From assembly GCA_014584635.1 (NCBI GenBank), contig JACTML010000077.1, forward strand, positions 1 through 16,878: a DNA stretch of 16,878 bases, given 5' to 3'. Both the position numbers and the translations under genes were made by a program. The notes beneath the pieces are model-generated. The model searched no databases. It had not been told where the DNA came from and saw nothing but the letters and a program-made list of their open reading frames with translations. Below, piece after piece: positions 5,772 to 14,342 of the stretch (position 1 is the stretch's first letter; each line of letters opens with the position of its first letter). This DNA is from Nitrosomonas eutropha. Lineage in GTDB: Bacteria; Pseudomonadota; Gammaproteobacteria; Burkholderiales; Nitrosomonadaceae.

Positions 5772-7958
5772 TTAGAACTTGATATTGATTCCCGCATAAA
5801 CAGAACGCCCCATACCTGGAACAGCGATTCCATAAGGAATGCCGTTGATACCCATGGTTGTTCCCTGCCCGGTATAAGCGCCACCAAGTGGCAGATAATA
5901 GAGGCGATCAAACAGGTTTTCCACACCCAGATCCACGCGGATATTTTTCCATGTGTAGCTGGTACGCAGGTGTGTCAGAAAATAACCTCCTGTATGAATT
6001 TCATTCCGTACTGAAGAAACAGCATTTTTACGGGTTACTCCGACCAGTTCAATTGCATTATTCCACCCGCCGGCTTGATGAGTGAAAGTCAGCTTGCCAT
6101 TGAGTGGCATGATATTGTACAGATCATCACCTGTTTTCCTGTTTTCTCCCCTGGTGTAATTCATCAATCCCCGTAAACCGAATTCACCCAGATTCGTTTT
6201 TGCCAACACAGCGTTACCGGAAAGATCTACCCCATAAAGATAGGCGGAATGATTGGCATATTGTAGAACGACGAACTGATTGTTCGTGGTGCCAGGTGCC
6301 AGGCGGATGGCATCGACATAGTCATCCACATAAGTGAAATAAGGAGTGGCCTTGATTTCCCATTTGCGATCAGCTGCGTGCAGATCGATAGTCAGGGAGG
6401 CAGTGTAGGCTTTCTCCGGTTTGAGATTCATATTGCCGACATAACCGTTACCATCGCCGACAAAGTTGTTCATGATGGCAGCCATGCTCCAGGTTGACCA
6501 GGTATAGCGCTCATACAGGTTCGGCGTCCGCACCTTGCGCGCAAAGCCCAGTTCGAGGTCGATCATGTCGTCCGGCGTGTAACGTGCCAGCGCGGTCAGA
6601 TCGACGTTATCATCAGTACGTTTGTGACCACGCATATTAAAGGCTGCCGCATCAGGGATCTGATTGCCCATCGCGTTTCCATAGCCGTGAACGTTATTCG
6701 TATCCGTTTCCAGACGTTCATAGCGTGCACCAGCCAGAGTTGTCCACTGAGGACCAAAATGCCGCTCCCATTCAGCAAAAAAACCTAACCGGTCACGCTT
6801 GCCATGATTGATATTCTGAAAATCCAGTGGTGACATGGCGCCGGTTCCGGATGGCGGCCACCAGTCGCGCAGGGTGTAGTGCTGATACAGTGCGCCGACA
6901 CGCAGCAAATCGTCATCGGTGAGGTAAACATCCCCTTTCAGGTTGAAACCAAGGGTGCGACCGCGGCTGGACATCGGCATACCGTTTAGCGCTGTTCCAT
7001 AAATCAGCTGCTTATCGTCGCTGAAATTCATGTAATGATCGACCGTTTCATAATAAACACGGCCATCCAGGGTTCCCCAGCCATATTGGCCAAGATAACG
7101 TACATTTACCCGTTTTTGTTCATTGTCCAGCATGTCCATACGCTGATTGGGATAAAACTGGTACGGAACATTCTGATAACCCAGTTTTGCTTCAAACAGA
7201 TGATTATCTGCCCGGAAAGCAAGCCCCAGGGTGTGAGTCAGACTTTTGTAAGCGGTGGAACCCACCTCATCCACTGGCAGCGTATGGCCTGGTCGCCCTG
7301 TTGCTGTTGTCGTTTTGAAATTGCCGCCAGCCTTGTAGTTATCCGCCGTAGTGATCGCGCCTGAATAATGAATGCTGAAAAATTCATTGGCCAGCGTGGC
7401 GGACAGATTCCCGCCCATGGCATTGTTGTTGCTGCGGTAGAAAGAACCAATTTCGCCCTTGATGAGCGAGCGCTGTCCAGGTGCAGCAAATTGAGGTGTG
7501 GCCGTTTCCGCAATAATCGTGCCGCCAATGCTGTCTCCTCCAACACTGACTGGTGAGATTCCGGCATACACTTTGATCTTTGCAACATTGCCCGGATCAA
7601 GATAGGACAGCGGCGGATTCATGTGATTGGCGCAGGATGAGATGAAATCCATCCCATCTATCGTAATGCGTAAGCGATCATCCGCCAGGCCATGAATCAC
7701 CGGCAGACTGGAAACACCACCTGCACCGGAAAGATGCACGCCGGGAACATCCCGCAACAGAGAAGCTGTATCCCGGGTAATGGCATGTTGAGCAGCAATC
7801 TCAGCTGATCCAATTTCCTTCGGCTCGGCGGCATCACGAATCTTGCTGGTTTTAACCACCATTTCACCCAGAGTGGTTTGTGCCCCGGCTGGTTGTATGA
7901 CAAAAGAAGGTAAGGCAGCGGCTACAGCAAGTGCGAGTGGAGTGATGTGACATTTCAT
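5772..7958 (-). CDS. TonB-dependent outer-membrane receptor, possibly copper (OprC/NosA-like)
   Basis: This 728-residue outer-membrane receptor would import a metal or metal complex using energy from TonB-ExbBD. It has a signal peptide (cleavage near AGA-Q at residue 26), a short TonB-box-like stretch (LGEMVVKTSKI), a plug domain from about residue 45 with SLLRDVPGVHLSG and a GDSIGGTI segment, and a beta-barrel ending in the terminal Phe of BAM substrates (INIKF). The plug contains SSCANHMNPPLSY at 107-119, resembling the Cys/His/Met motif of OprC-type copper receptors, and RTPNLYERYTW lies in the barrel. The copper assignment is inference; zinc or an organic chelate is possible. The ATG at 7956-7958 gives a standard signal peptide, with GGGAG upstream at a slightly long spacing. 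It appears monocistronic or followed by the DUF808 gene. Confidence 0.85.
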   Translation of the reverse strand: MKCHITPLALAVAAALPSFVIQPAGAQTTLGEMVVKTSKIRDAAEPKEIGSAEIAAQHAITRDTASLLRDVPGVHLSGAGGVSSLPVIHGLADDRLRITIDGMDFISSCANHMNPPLSYLDPGNVAKIKVYAGISPVSVGGDSIGGTIIAETATPQFAAPGQRSLIKGEIGSFYRSNNNAMGGNLSATLANEFFSIHYSGAITTADNYKAGGNFKTTTATGRPGHTLPVDEVGSTAYKSLTHTLGLAFRADNHLFEAKLGYQNVPYQFYPNQRMDMLDNEQKRVNVRYLGQYGWGTLDGRVYYETVDHYMNFSDDKQLIYGTALNGMPMSSRGRTLGFNLKGDVYLTDDDLLRVGALYQHYTLRDWWPPSGTGAMSPLDFQNINHGKRDRLGFFAEWERHFGPQWTTLAGARYERLETDTNNVHGYGNAMGNQIPDAAAFNMRGHKRTDDNVDLTALARYTPDDMIDLELGFARKVRTPNLYERYTWSTWSMAAIMNNFVGDGNGYVGNMNLKPEKAYTASLTIDLHAADRKWEIKATPYFTYVDDYVDAIRLAPGTTNNQFVVLQYANHSAYLYGVDLSGNAVLAKTNLGEFGLRGLMNYTRGENRKTGDDLYNIMPLNGKLTFTHQAGGWNNAIELVGVTRKNAVSSVRNEIHTGGYFLTHLRTSYTWKNIRVDLGVENLFDRLYYLPLGGAYTGQGTTMGINGIPYGIAVPGMGRSVYAGINIKF

Positions 7959-8030
7959 GGCCCTTTTGAATCTCCCGTTCTGATGTGTAATCGAACGCGG
8001 ATTTTGCTGGTTTCAAACAGGGAAAGGAAT

Positions 8031-8045
8031 GTGACAAATTGTCGC
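8031..8045. promoter_or_regulatory. Palindrome upstream of the TonB receptor, possible operator
   Basis: GACAA (8033-8037) and TTGTC (8039-8043) are complementary around a central A, about 75-85 bases before the receptor start. The size and position suit a dimeric repressor or activator site, but I cannot match it to a named regulator and the symmetry is short. Confidence 0.25.
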
Positions 8046-8134
8046 AGCAGACCCGGATGATCAAAATATGCAGATCAAAAGCAGGTTGGCTTTTTCACAT
8101 CTCAGTTTAAGGCAGTAATTAATGACTGTCTTTT

Positions 8135-8284
8135 ATGTGGTTACATGTGAGTACGACGACAGAAGAAGAGGTGGATCTGACAGCCACCCACCAACAACTG
8201 ATGGATATCGAGCAGGAGAGTGCGCTGGCACGATACTTTTTTGAAAGAACTGGAGTTGCCTCCGCTGCCGTGATACCTGATTGA
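8135..8284 (+). CDS. Possible small acidic protein or gene remnant
   Basis: A 49-codon frame on the + strand starts at the ATG 8135-8137, with an alternative GTG at 8147, and ends with TGA at 8282-8284. The peptide is acidic near the start (STTTEEEVDL) and continues as LMDIEQESALARYFFERTGV, predicted helical. No ribosome binding site stands out and no family is recognised. It lies alone on this strand between the divergent end of the ferredoxin gene and the receptor promoter, so it could be a remnant of a lost gene. The remaining bases of this ~360-base interval (7959-8317) hold the receptor promoter region and an AAAAGC/GCTTTT stem at 8077-8094. Confidence 0.2.
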   Translation: MWLHVSTTTEEEVDLTATHQQLMDIEQESALARYFFERTGVASAAVIPD

Positions 8285-8317
8285 TTTTTGTTTTTTCGGT
8301 GTTCGCGGGACAGCGGA

Positions 8318-8626
8318 TCAGATTTTCAGCCGTTCGACAATTTTTCCGTTTTTCAGGTGGGATTCGATGATTTCATCAATATCTTCCTGATCAACGTAGG
8401 TGTACCAGACTTCTTCCGGGTAGACGACGATGACCGGGCCCTCATTGCAGCGATCAAGGCAACCGGCATTGTTGATGCGGATTTTTCCCTTGCCGGCCAG
8501 CCCGAGTTCCTTGATACGTTTTTTGGCGTAGTCGCGCATTTCCTGGGCGTGGTGATCGTTGCAGCAGCGTGCGCCATTGGTGCGCTGGTTGATGCAAAAG
8601 AAAACGTGGTGTTGATAGTAACTCAT
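8318..8626 (-). CDS. Thioredoxin-like [2Fe-2S] ferredoxin
   Basis: This 102-residue small electron carrier belongs to the thioredoxin-fold [2Fe-2S] ferredoxin family (Shethna-type and the NADH-dehydrogenase NuoE fold). The four likely cluster ligands are Cys11, Cys21 or Cys22, Cys56 and Cys60: the N-terminal pair lies in HHVFFCINQRTNGARCC and the second in NNAGCLDRCNEGP, which is the signature of the family. An acidic segment (YPEEVWYTYVDQEDIDEII) follows, typical of such ferredoxins and suited to binding redox partners. It starts 4 bases after the potD stop, so it is the last gene of the polyamine transport operon; no functional link to polyamine uptake is known to me. The redox partner is unidentified. 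Confidence 0.9.
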   Translation of the reverse strand: MSYYQHHVFFCINQRTNGARCCNDHHAQEMRDYAKKRIKELGLAGKGKIRINNAGCLDRCNEGPVIVVYPEEVWYTYVDQEDIDEIIESHLKNGKIVERLKI

Positions 8627-8630
8627 GCCT

Positions 8631-9740
8631 TTACCTCAGTTTGATTTCTGTCCAGATCCGGCTGAGCAGCCGGCGCTGGGTGTGATTGATATCGTGCAGC
8701 ATTTCCAGCCGGTGTAGCAGAGCTGCGTCCGGAAAGATGGCGGGATTGGCAACGATCTCAGGATGAATATAAGGGCGGGCTGCCAGATTGGGGTTGCCGG
8801 AACCGGTCAGATTGGTCAGTTCAGCGGAGTTTGCGCCTTCCAGCATGAAGTTGATGAAGCGATGCGCCAGATCAGGGCGATGGCCGCTGTGATGCAGTAC
8901 CATGCTGTCCAGTGACAGCACGGCACCTTCTGCGGGAATGACAAATTCCACTGTAAATTGTCGTCCGGTTTTTTTCGCATCCAGTGCGGCTTGGTACATA
9001 TCATTGGAATAGCCATGGGCCACCCACAGATTACCCACCGCCAGTTCACGGATATAGCTGGTGTTGCTGAATGCGGCCCAGTAAGGTTTTGCCCGGATAA
9101 TCAGTTCCTTTGCCTGTTGCCAATGAGCTTCATCTGTATCGTTGGCGGAATAGCCCAGGTATTTGAGCGCAGCGGCCATCAGTTCACGCTGGCTGTCGAG
9201 TACCGTGATGCGTCCTTTGATCTTTTGCAGATATTCCGGCTCGAAGATGATCGCCCAGCTGGCGGCAGGCAAACCCAGTTCGGCCAGCTTTTCGCGGTTA
9301 AATCCGATTAATGTTGTGGTGTAGGCGTAAGGGACTGAGTAGTGATTGCCCGGATCAAATTCGGTGTTCAGGTAATTGGGATCAATATTTTTCAAATGGG
9401 TGATTTGCGATTTATCCAGTGTGCTGAGCGCTCCCTGACGGATCAGTGTATCCATGGCATCGCCGGTTGGTACGAGCAGATCATAACCGCTGGCACCTGC
9501 GGCCAGCTTGGCGAGCAGTTCTTCGTTATCCGAGTAATAATCCTGCGTGACCCGGCATTGGCAGGTTTGTTCGAAGCGTTCAATCGTCTGCTGGCTGATG
9601 TAGTTGTTCCAGTTGAATAACCGCAAAACATCGCCATTTTTTTCAGAGGAATTGTTCGATGTCTGATTTTCGGAGGTACAGCCGGCTAATATGATAAACA
9701 GCAGGCAAAGGAAGCTGATCAGAAAACGATTATGTTTCAC
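8631..9740 (-). CDS. potD: Spermidine/putrescine ABC transporter substrate-binding lipoprotein PotD
   Basis: This 369-residue protein is the periplasmic polyamine-binding component that delivers spermidine or putrescine to the PotBC channel. It has a lipoprotein signal with lipobox ILAGC, Cys21 being the lipidated residue, so it is membrane-anchored rather than free as in E. coli. The mature part opens with VLRLFNWNNYISQQTIERFEQ, matching the characteristic LYIYNWxxYI start of the family, and includes YDLLVPTGDAM, NWLVAHGYSNDM-like sequence (GNLWVAHGYSND) and the late segment FINFMLEGANSAELTNLTG. The start is a GTG at 9738-9740 that overlaps the potC TGA by 3 bases, implying translational coupling. 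The length is close to the family norm. Substrate choice between spermidine and putrescine cannot be read from sequence alone. Confidence 0.92.
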   Translation of the reverse strand: MKHNRFLISFLCLLFIILAGCTSENQTSNNSSEKNGDVLRLFNWNNYISQQTIERFEQTCQCRVTQDYYSDNEELLAKLAAGASGYDLLVPTGDAMDTLIRQGALSTLDKSQITHLKNIDPNYLNTEFDPGNHYSVPYAYTTTLIGFNREKLAELGLPAASWAIIFEPEYLQKIKGRITVLDSQRELMAAALKYLGYSANDTDEAHWQQAKELIIRAKPYWAAFSNTSYIRELAVGNLWVAHGYSNDMYQAALDAKKTGRQFTVEFVIPAEGAVLSLDSMVLHHSGHRPDLAHRFINFMLEGANSAELTNLTGSGNPNLAARPYIHPEIVANPAIFPDAALLHRLEMLHDINHTQRRLLSRIWTEIKLR

Positions 9741-10522
9741 GATTTCTTTTCTCCCTGGAGGATACCGGAATCCAGGCGGTTGGCGATGATGATCAACACC
9801 AGCGTTAACAGCATGAACAGTGTGGAAATGGCGTTGATCTCGGGCGTAACAGAGATTTTGATCATGGTGTAGATCTGGATCGGCAAAATCGGTTCACCAA
9901 TGCCCTTGGTAAAGAATGTGATGACAAAATCATCGATGGACAGCGTAAATGACATGAGCGCTCCTGCAGCGATTGCAGGCATGATCAGCGGCAGGGTAAT
10001 CAGCCGAAAGGTTTGCCACGGGGTTGCGCCCAGATCGCGGGCCGCTTCAAAAATACTGTCATCCATGCCTTGCAGCCGTGCACGCACGATAATGGCAACA
10101 AAGCCGACGCAGAAGGTGGTATGGGCGATGATGATTGAAATCAGTCCCAGTGTCAGATTCATGACTTGCAGAAAGAACAGCAACAGGGAAACACCCAGCA
10201 GGATTTCCGGCATGGCAATGGGCGCGAAGGCGAGAAAGGGTAGCACCCTGATACGGTAACGGTGAATGGCCAATCCCGCCATGGTGCCCAGTATGGTGGC
10301 AAGCAAGCTGGCGCTGACGGCGATAAATAGTGAGTTGCGCGCAGCGAGCAGCATTTCCTGGTTATGGAACAGTTTGTAATACCAGTCGAGTGTAAAGCCG
10401 ACCCATTCCGCATTCAGGCGGGAATCGTTGAACGAGTAAACAACGACGATGATCAGCGGAATGTAGAGAAAAATGTAAACCAGGCTGGCTGTCAGCCACA
10501 GGAGAAGGTGGGTGCGTTTCAT
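9737..10522 (-). CDS. potC: Spermidine/putrescine ABC transporter permease PotC
   Basis: This 261-residue inner-membrane permease forms the translocation channel with PotB. Six hydrophobic segments are visible, beginning at LLLWLTASLVYIFLYIPLIIVVVYSF near residues 6-31. The EAA loop that docks on the ATPase is present as EAARDLGATPWQTFRLITLPL near residues 159-179, with the conserved Gly. It ends with helices around TLFMLLTLVLIIIANRL. The length fits E. coli PotC. The ATG lies 21 bases after the potB stop, and the stop is shared with the potD GTG start. The Shine-Dalgarno element is weak, so expression may depend on coupling to potB. Confidence 0.93.
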   Translation of the reverse strand: MKRTHLLLWLTASLVYIFLYIPLIIVVVYSFNDSRLNAEWVGFTLDWYYKLFHNQEMLLAARNSLFIAVSASLLATILGTMAGLAIHRYRIRVLPFLAFAPIAMPEILLGVSLLLFFLQVMNLTLGLISIIIAHTTFCVGFVAIIVRARLQGMDDSIFEAARDLGATPWQTFRLITLPLIMPAIAAGALMSFTLSIDDFVITFFTKGIGEPILPIQIYTMIKISVTPEINAISTLFMLLTLVLIIIANRLDSGILQGEKKS

Positions 10523-10543
10523 GTCTGTAACCGGGGTTTTTGT

Positions 10544-11455
10544 TTACTTGGGTGTGCGCGGACGGGCCAGCAGCGTGAATAATCCGGTCACACCCAGTAC
10601 CGCCAGCATGAGCATGATGGATAAAGTGGAGCCGAACGGCCAGTCGCGTGTGCCCAGAAACTGATCTTTGATCAGGTTGCCAATCAGAATGTCACCGGTA
10701 CCACCCAGGATATCCGGGATGGCAAACATGCCTAGTACTGGAATGAACACCAGTGCAGCGCCGGAATAAACCCCGGGGAGCGACTGCGGCCAGGTAACCA
10801 GCCAGAAGCGCTGCCAGCGGTTTGCGCCAAGGTCTTGAGCGGCATCCAGTAAAACCGGATCATGTTTTTCCAGATTGGTGTAGAGCGGCAAAATCATGAA
10901 AGGCAGATGTACATAAACCGTTCCAACCAGCACTGCAAATGGAGAAAACAACAGCATGACCGGCTCAAAACCGAAAAGCTGGAGGATGCTGTTGATAAGA
11001 TGGCTGAATGCTGATTCCGGGCCGAGGATAATCATCCAGGCGTAGATACGGATCAGGAAGTTGCTGGCAAACGGCAGAACGACCAGCAAGATCATCAGGT
11101 TGCGATATTTTTTGGCGCTTTGGGCGATCAGCATGGCAACCGGATACGCCATGATCAGGCAGATTAAGGTGGAAGCTGCTGCAACCACAAAGGATTTCAG
11201 AAAGATTTCTGCATAGAGGATGTCACTGAAGAAGAAGCGATAGGCTTCCAGCGTCAGGCCATATAAACCAGAATCTCCTTGTGTGGCAGCTGCTTCCGGT
11301 GTTTCCGGTGCGGTTAGTGGCGCCAGTCCGCCGTATTCTCCGGGGTAACGGAACGAAGTCACGATCATGATCAGACTGGGCACCACGAAGAATATCAGCA
11401 GGAACAGCGTGGGTGGCAGGCTGATCAGCCAGCGCGTCAGGCGAAATTTGTTCAT
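10544..11455 (-). CDS. potB: Spermidine/putrescine ABC transporter permease PotB
   Basis: This 303-residue integral membrane protein is the partner permease of PotC. It starts with a short cytoplasmic end, then a first membrane helix (LPPTLFLLIFFVVPSLIMIV) from about residue 14. A long periplasmic loop follows with GEYGGLAPLTAPETPEAAATQGDSGLYGLT, typical of beta-proteobacterial PotB and slightly longer than in E. coli. The EAA-type loop LLDAAQDLGANRWQRFWLVTWP, near residues 205-226, contacts PotA. The ATG at 11453-11455 overlaps the potA TGA by 4 bases (ATGA), which implies translational coupling, and the TAA stop is 21 bases before potC. Confidence 0.93.
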   Translation of the reverse strand: MNKFRLTRWLISLPPTLFLLIFFVVPSLIMIVTSFRYPGEYGGLAPLTAPETPEAAATQGDSGLYGLTLEAYRFFFSDILYAEIFLKSFVVAAASTLICLIMAYPVAMLIAQSAKKYRNLMILLVVLPFASNFLIRIYAWMIILGPESAFSHLINSILQLFGFEPVMLLFSPFAVLVGTVYVHLPFMILPLYTNLEKHDPVLLDAAQDLGANRWQRFWLVTWPQSLPGVYSGAALVFIPVLGMFAIPDILGGTGDILIGNLIKDQFLGTRDWPFGSTLSIMLMLAVLGVTGLFTLLARPRTPK

Positions 11456-12543
11456 GGCTGATCCGGTAAGAATTGTGCCGCTTCCTGCGGCCAGCTGACG
11501 ATTACTGGATCATCCACCTCGAAGAAGCGCGCACGTCCGGGAGCGGAATTTGCCAGCAGAGCTTCCATACGAACGCCATTATCCAGTTCAATAACGTAGG
11601 TGGTGACATCACCCACATAGAGAAAATCGAGTACCTTGCCAGTATATGCATGGGGTACTTCTGTTCGTTCCGCCAGTGCATATACCTTAACCTGTTCCGG
11701 ACGAATGGCGATTACGCCTCGATCGCCTGGTTGCACTGCTGGCTTGAGCGGCAGGGTGATTGTTCCCAGTCCATCAATTTCCAGTGTCATATCCTCGCCG
11801 GAAATATGTGTCACGCCGGCTTCCATCAGATTGATTTTGCCGATGAAGTCCGCAATAAAGCGGTTGGCCGGTGCGCTGTAAATCGTTGAAGGCTCGCCAA
11901 TTTGCTCAATTTTCCCCACATTCATGACCGCAATCCGTTGCGATAACGCCAGTGCTTCATCCTGGGAATGAGTGACAAAAATGAAAGTGATCCCCACTTC
12001 CTTTTGCAGATTAATCAGCTCGCGTTGCATATCTTCACGCAGTTTTGCATCCAGCGCTCCCAGCGGTTCGTCCATGAGCAGCAGGCGCGGGCGATTGATG
12101 AGTCCACGTGCAAAGGCAACCCGCTGTTTTTGTCCGCCGGAAAGTTCATGCGGAAAACGATGTGCAAACTTGGAGAGTTGTACTTCTTCCAGTGCTTTTT
12201 CTACCCGTTTCCTGATTTCTGCTGGCGCTACTTTCGACATTTTCAGTGGAAATGCAACGTTATCCGTCACAGTCATATGCGGAAACAGGGCATAACTCTG
12301 AAAGACAGTATGAATAGATCGTTTTTCAGGAGGAGTACTGGCGATATCCTCGCCATCAAGCAGAATTTGTCCGGAATCAGGTGTGTCGAATCCGGCGATC
12401 AGACGCAGCAAGGTGGTTTTTCCGCAGCCGGAAGGCCCCAGCAAGGTGAAGAATTCACCGGTTTCAATCGACAGACTGACGTTATCCACTGCCGTGAAAT
12501 CGCCAAAGCGCCGGATAACGTTGCGCAGCTCAAGTAACGCCAT
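11452..12543 (-). CDS. potA: Spermidine/putrescine ABC transporter ATPase PotA
   Basis: This 363-residue cytoplasmic ATPase powers polyamine import and belongs to the MalK/PotA-type ABC proteins. It has Walker A GPSGCGKTT at 36-44, the Q-loop FQSY at 81-84, the LSGGQ signature at 134-138, Walker B LLLMDEP at 154-160 and the switch His192 in VTHSQDEAL. A C-terminal TOBE-type regulatory domain (about residues 240-355, with GVIAIRPEQVKV) follows. It is the first gene of potABCD-ferredoxin. The ATG at 12541-12543 is preceded by AGGG at about 8 bases, and a candidate extended -10 element lies 22-30 bases upstream. All catalytic residues appear intact. Confidence 0.95.
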   Translation of the reverse strand: MALLELRNVIRRFGDFTAVDNVSLSIETGEFFTLLGPSGCGKTTLLRLIAGFDTPDSGQILLDGEDIASTPPEKRSIHTVFQSYALFPHMTVTDNVAFPLKMSKVAPAEIRKRVEKALEEVQLSKFAHRFPHELSGGQKQRVAFARGLINRPRLLLMDEPLGALDAKLREDMQRELINLQKEVGITFIFVTHSQDEALALSQRIAVMNVGKIEQIGEPSTIYSAPANRFIADFIGKINLMEAGVTHISGEDMTLEIDGLGTITLPLKPAVQPGDRGVIAIRPEQVKVYALAERTEVPHAYTGKVLDFLYVGDVTTYVIELDNGVRMEALLANSAPGRARFFEVDDPVIVSWPQEAAQFLPDQP

Positions 12544-12564
12544 GATTTAACCCTGAAAAAGCGG

Positions 12565-12573
12565 ATTTTAGCA
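12565..12573 (-). promoter_or_regulatory. Candidate extended -10 promoter of the pot operon
   Basis: On the - strand the sequence TGCTAAAAT (12573 to 12565) matches the extended -10 form TGnTATAAT in all but one base. No good -35 hexamer lies 17 bases upstream, which extended -10 promoters tolerate. It would start transcription near 12558, leaving a short leader before potA. The remaining bases between potA and ubiB show no clear terminator. Confidence 0.35.
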
Positions 12574-12738
12574 AATTTGGTTCTGTCAGGTTAGAGGGGT
12601 AAGGAGGATTGCAACGGGTTCCTTGCCTGTTACGTCTCCTTCATAATTGGTATGAATCCTATGTCGGCGGAATAACCGGAGTTTGTCGCATCCATCCCGA
12701 TGAGACAGGTATGTCTGTTATGCGCCGGAAAGGGAATG

Positions 12739-14253
12739 TCAGAGATATATCCGGGCAAGCAACAATCCCGCCAGCAGTACAGCGACCAGCATCAATATCC
12801 GGCTTTGGCGTTTTTGCTGAATGACCAGTTCTGTCAGCCTGTCTTCCAGTTTTTGCGTGCGTTCCTGATCAAGATTGTAGTGTATCAGGCGGGGAAGTTG
12901 CGGCAGCATGACTGCCCAGTTGGTTGATTCTTTCTGCAGATGAGTAAGCAGTCCGCGCAAGCCGATTTGTTCGGTCATCCAGTTTTCCAGAAATGGCTTG
13001 GCGGTTTTCCAGAGATCAAGATTGGGATCCAGATCACGGCCGAGACCCTCAATGTTCAGCAGTGTTTTCTGGAGCAGCACCAGTTGCGGCTGGATTTCCA
13101 CGTTAAATTGACGGGATGCCTGAAACAGTCGTAACAGGACGCGCCCAAAATAGATTTCCTTCAGCGGCCGATCAAAAATTGGTTCGCATACGGCGCGGAT
13201 GGCAGCTTCAAAGTCATCCACGCGCGTATTTCTGGGGGCCCAGCCGGCTTCAATGTGCGCTTCCGCCACGCGCCGGTAATTCCGGCGAAAAAATGCCAGA
13301 AAGTTTTGTGCCAGGTAGTTTTTATCCTGTTCGCTCAGCGTTCCCATAATGCCGAAATCCACGGCGATATAACGGCCGTCATCCCCGACAAAAATATTGC
13401 CGGGGTGCATGTCAGCATGAAAATAGCCATCTCTGAACACCTGGGTGAAAAAGATTTCCACTCCCATGCGGGCAAGTTGCGGAATATCGATACCTTGTGC
13501 ACGCAAGGTTTCCACACGGCTGATAGGTGTGCCGATCATCCGTTCCATTACCATGACTTCCGGGTGGCAGTAATCCCAGTACACTTCCGGCACCCGCAGC
13601 AGGGGAGAATCAAGGAAATTGCGCCGTAACTGGCTGCAATTGGCTGCTTCCCGGATAAGATCAAGTTCGTCGTCCAGGTGACGGGCAAATTCTGCAACTA
13701 CCTCACGCAGTTTCAGGCGTTTGCCATCTGGCCAGATAGATTCGAGCAGCCAGGCACCGGTTTCCATCAGCGCCACATCATGCGCAATGATGGGAGCGAT
13801 GGTGGGACGCAGGATTTTGACAGCAGCCTGTGTGCCATCTGGCAGTACGGCAAAGTGCACTTGGGCAACGGATGCACTGGCGATTGGCTTGATATCAAAT
13901 TCGAGAAAGATTTCATTTACCGGCTTTCCATAGACAGTTTCCAGTATTTTTACCGCCTGTTCCGAAGGGAAAGGAGGAACGCGATCCTGGAGAAAAGCCA
14001 GTTCGTCAGCAAAATCCTGGGCGAGCAGATCCCGCCGGGTGGACAGCATTTGCCCGAACTTTATGAAAATGGGCCCCAATGCTTCCAGTGCCAGGCGCAA
14101 TCTGACCGCGCGTGGCTGTTTGAGTTGAGAGCGGAACGGCAGCAGCAATGAAAATACTTTGAGTGCGCGCAGACGTATCTGGTCGAGCAGAATTTCATCG
14201 AGACCGAAGCGGTAAGCAATCAGGATGATTCTAAGTAGGCGGAAAAAGCGCAT
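12739..14253 (-). CDS. ubiB: Ubiquinone biosynthesis regulatory ATPase/kinase-like UbiB
   Basis: UbiB is a 504-residue member of the ABC1/ADCK/COQ8 protein-kinase-like family needed for ubiquinone synthesis, probably as an ATPase assisting the Ubi complex. Hallmarks seen are the KxGQ motif at 65-68 (KFGQM), the Ala-rich ATP loop ASASVAQVH at 125-133 that replaces the kinase Gly-rich loop, Lys in AAVKILRP, an [10 protein letters not shown] motif, a catalytic loop [11 protein letters not shown] near residue 285 and the metal-binding VDFGIMG. The C-terminus carries a hydrophobic helix ([19 protein letters not shown]) that anchors it in the membrane. The length is slightly below E. coli UbiB. It sits 89 bases after ubiJ on the same strand, the usual arrangement. 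Confidence 0.94.
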   Translation of the reverse strand: MRFFRLLRIILIAYRFGLDEILLDQIRLRALKVFSLLLPFRSQLKQPRAVRLRLALEALGPIFIKFGQMLSTRRDLLAQDFADELAFLQDRVPPFPSEQAVKILETVYGKPVNEIFLEFDIKPIASASVAQVHFAVLPDGTQAAVKILRPTIAPIIAHDVALMETGAWLLESIWPDGKRLKLREVVAEFARHLDDELDLIREAANCSQLRRNFLDSPLLRVPEVYWDYCHPEVMVMERMIGTPISRVETLRAQGIDIPQLARMGVEIFFTQVFRDGYFHADMHPGNIFVGDDGRYIAVDFGIMGTLSEQDKNYLAQNFLAFFRRNYRRVAEAHIEAGWAPRNTRVDDFEAAIRAVCEPIFDRPLKEIYFGRVLLRLFQASRQFNVEIQPQLVLLQKTLLNIEGLGRDLDPNLDLWKTAKPFLENWMTEQIGLRGLLTHLQKESTNWAVMLPQLPRLIHYNLDQERTQKLEDRLTELVIQQKRQSRILMLVAVLLAGLLLARIYL

Positions 14254-14342
14254 GAAATGGTTGGTAATCCAATAAAGTTACCGGCAGATGAAGTCAATGG
14301 CGTCTGCGTGGTATGCAGGGATAAATTGTGTGCAGCTTCCGG

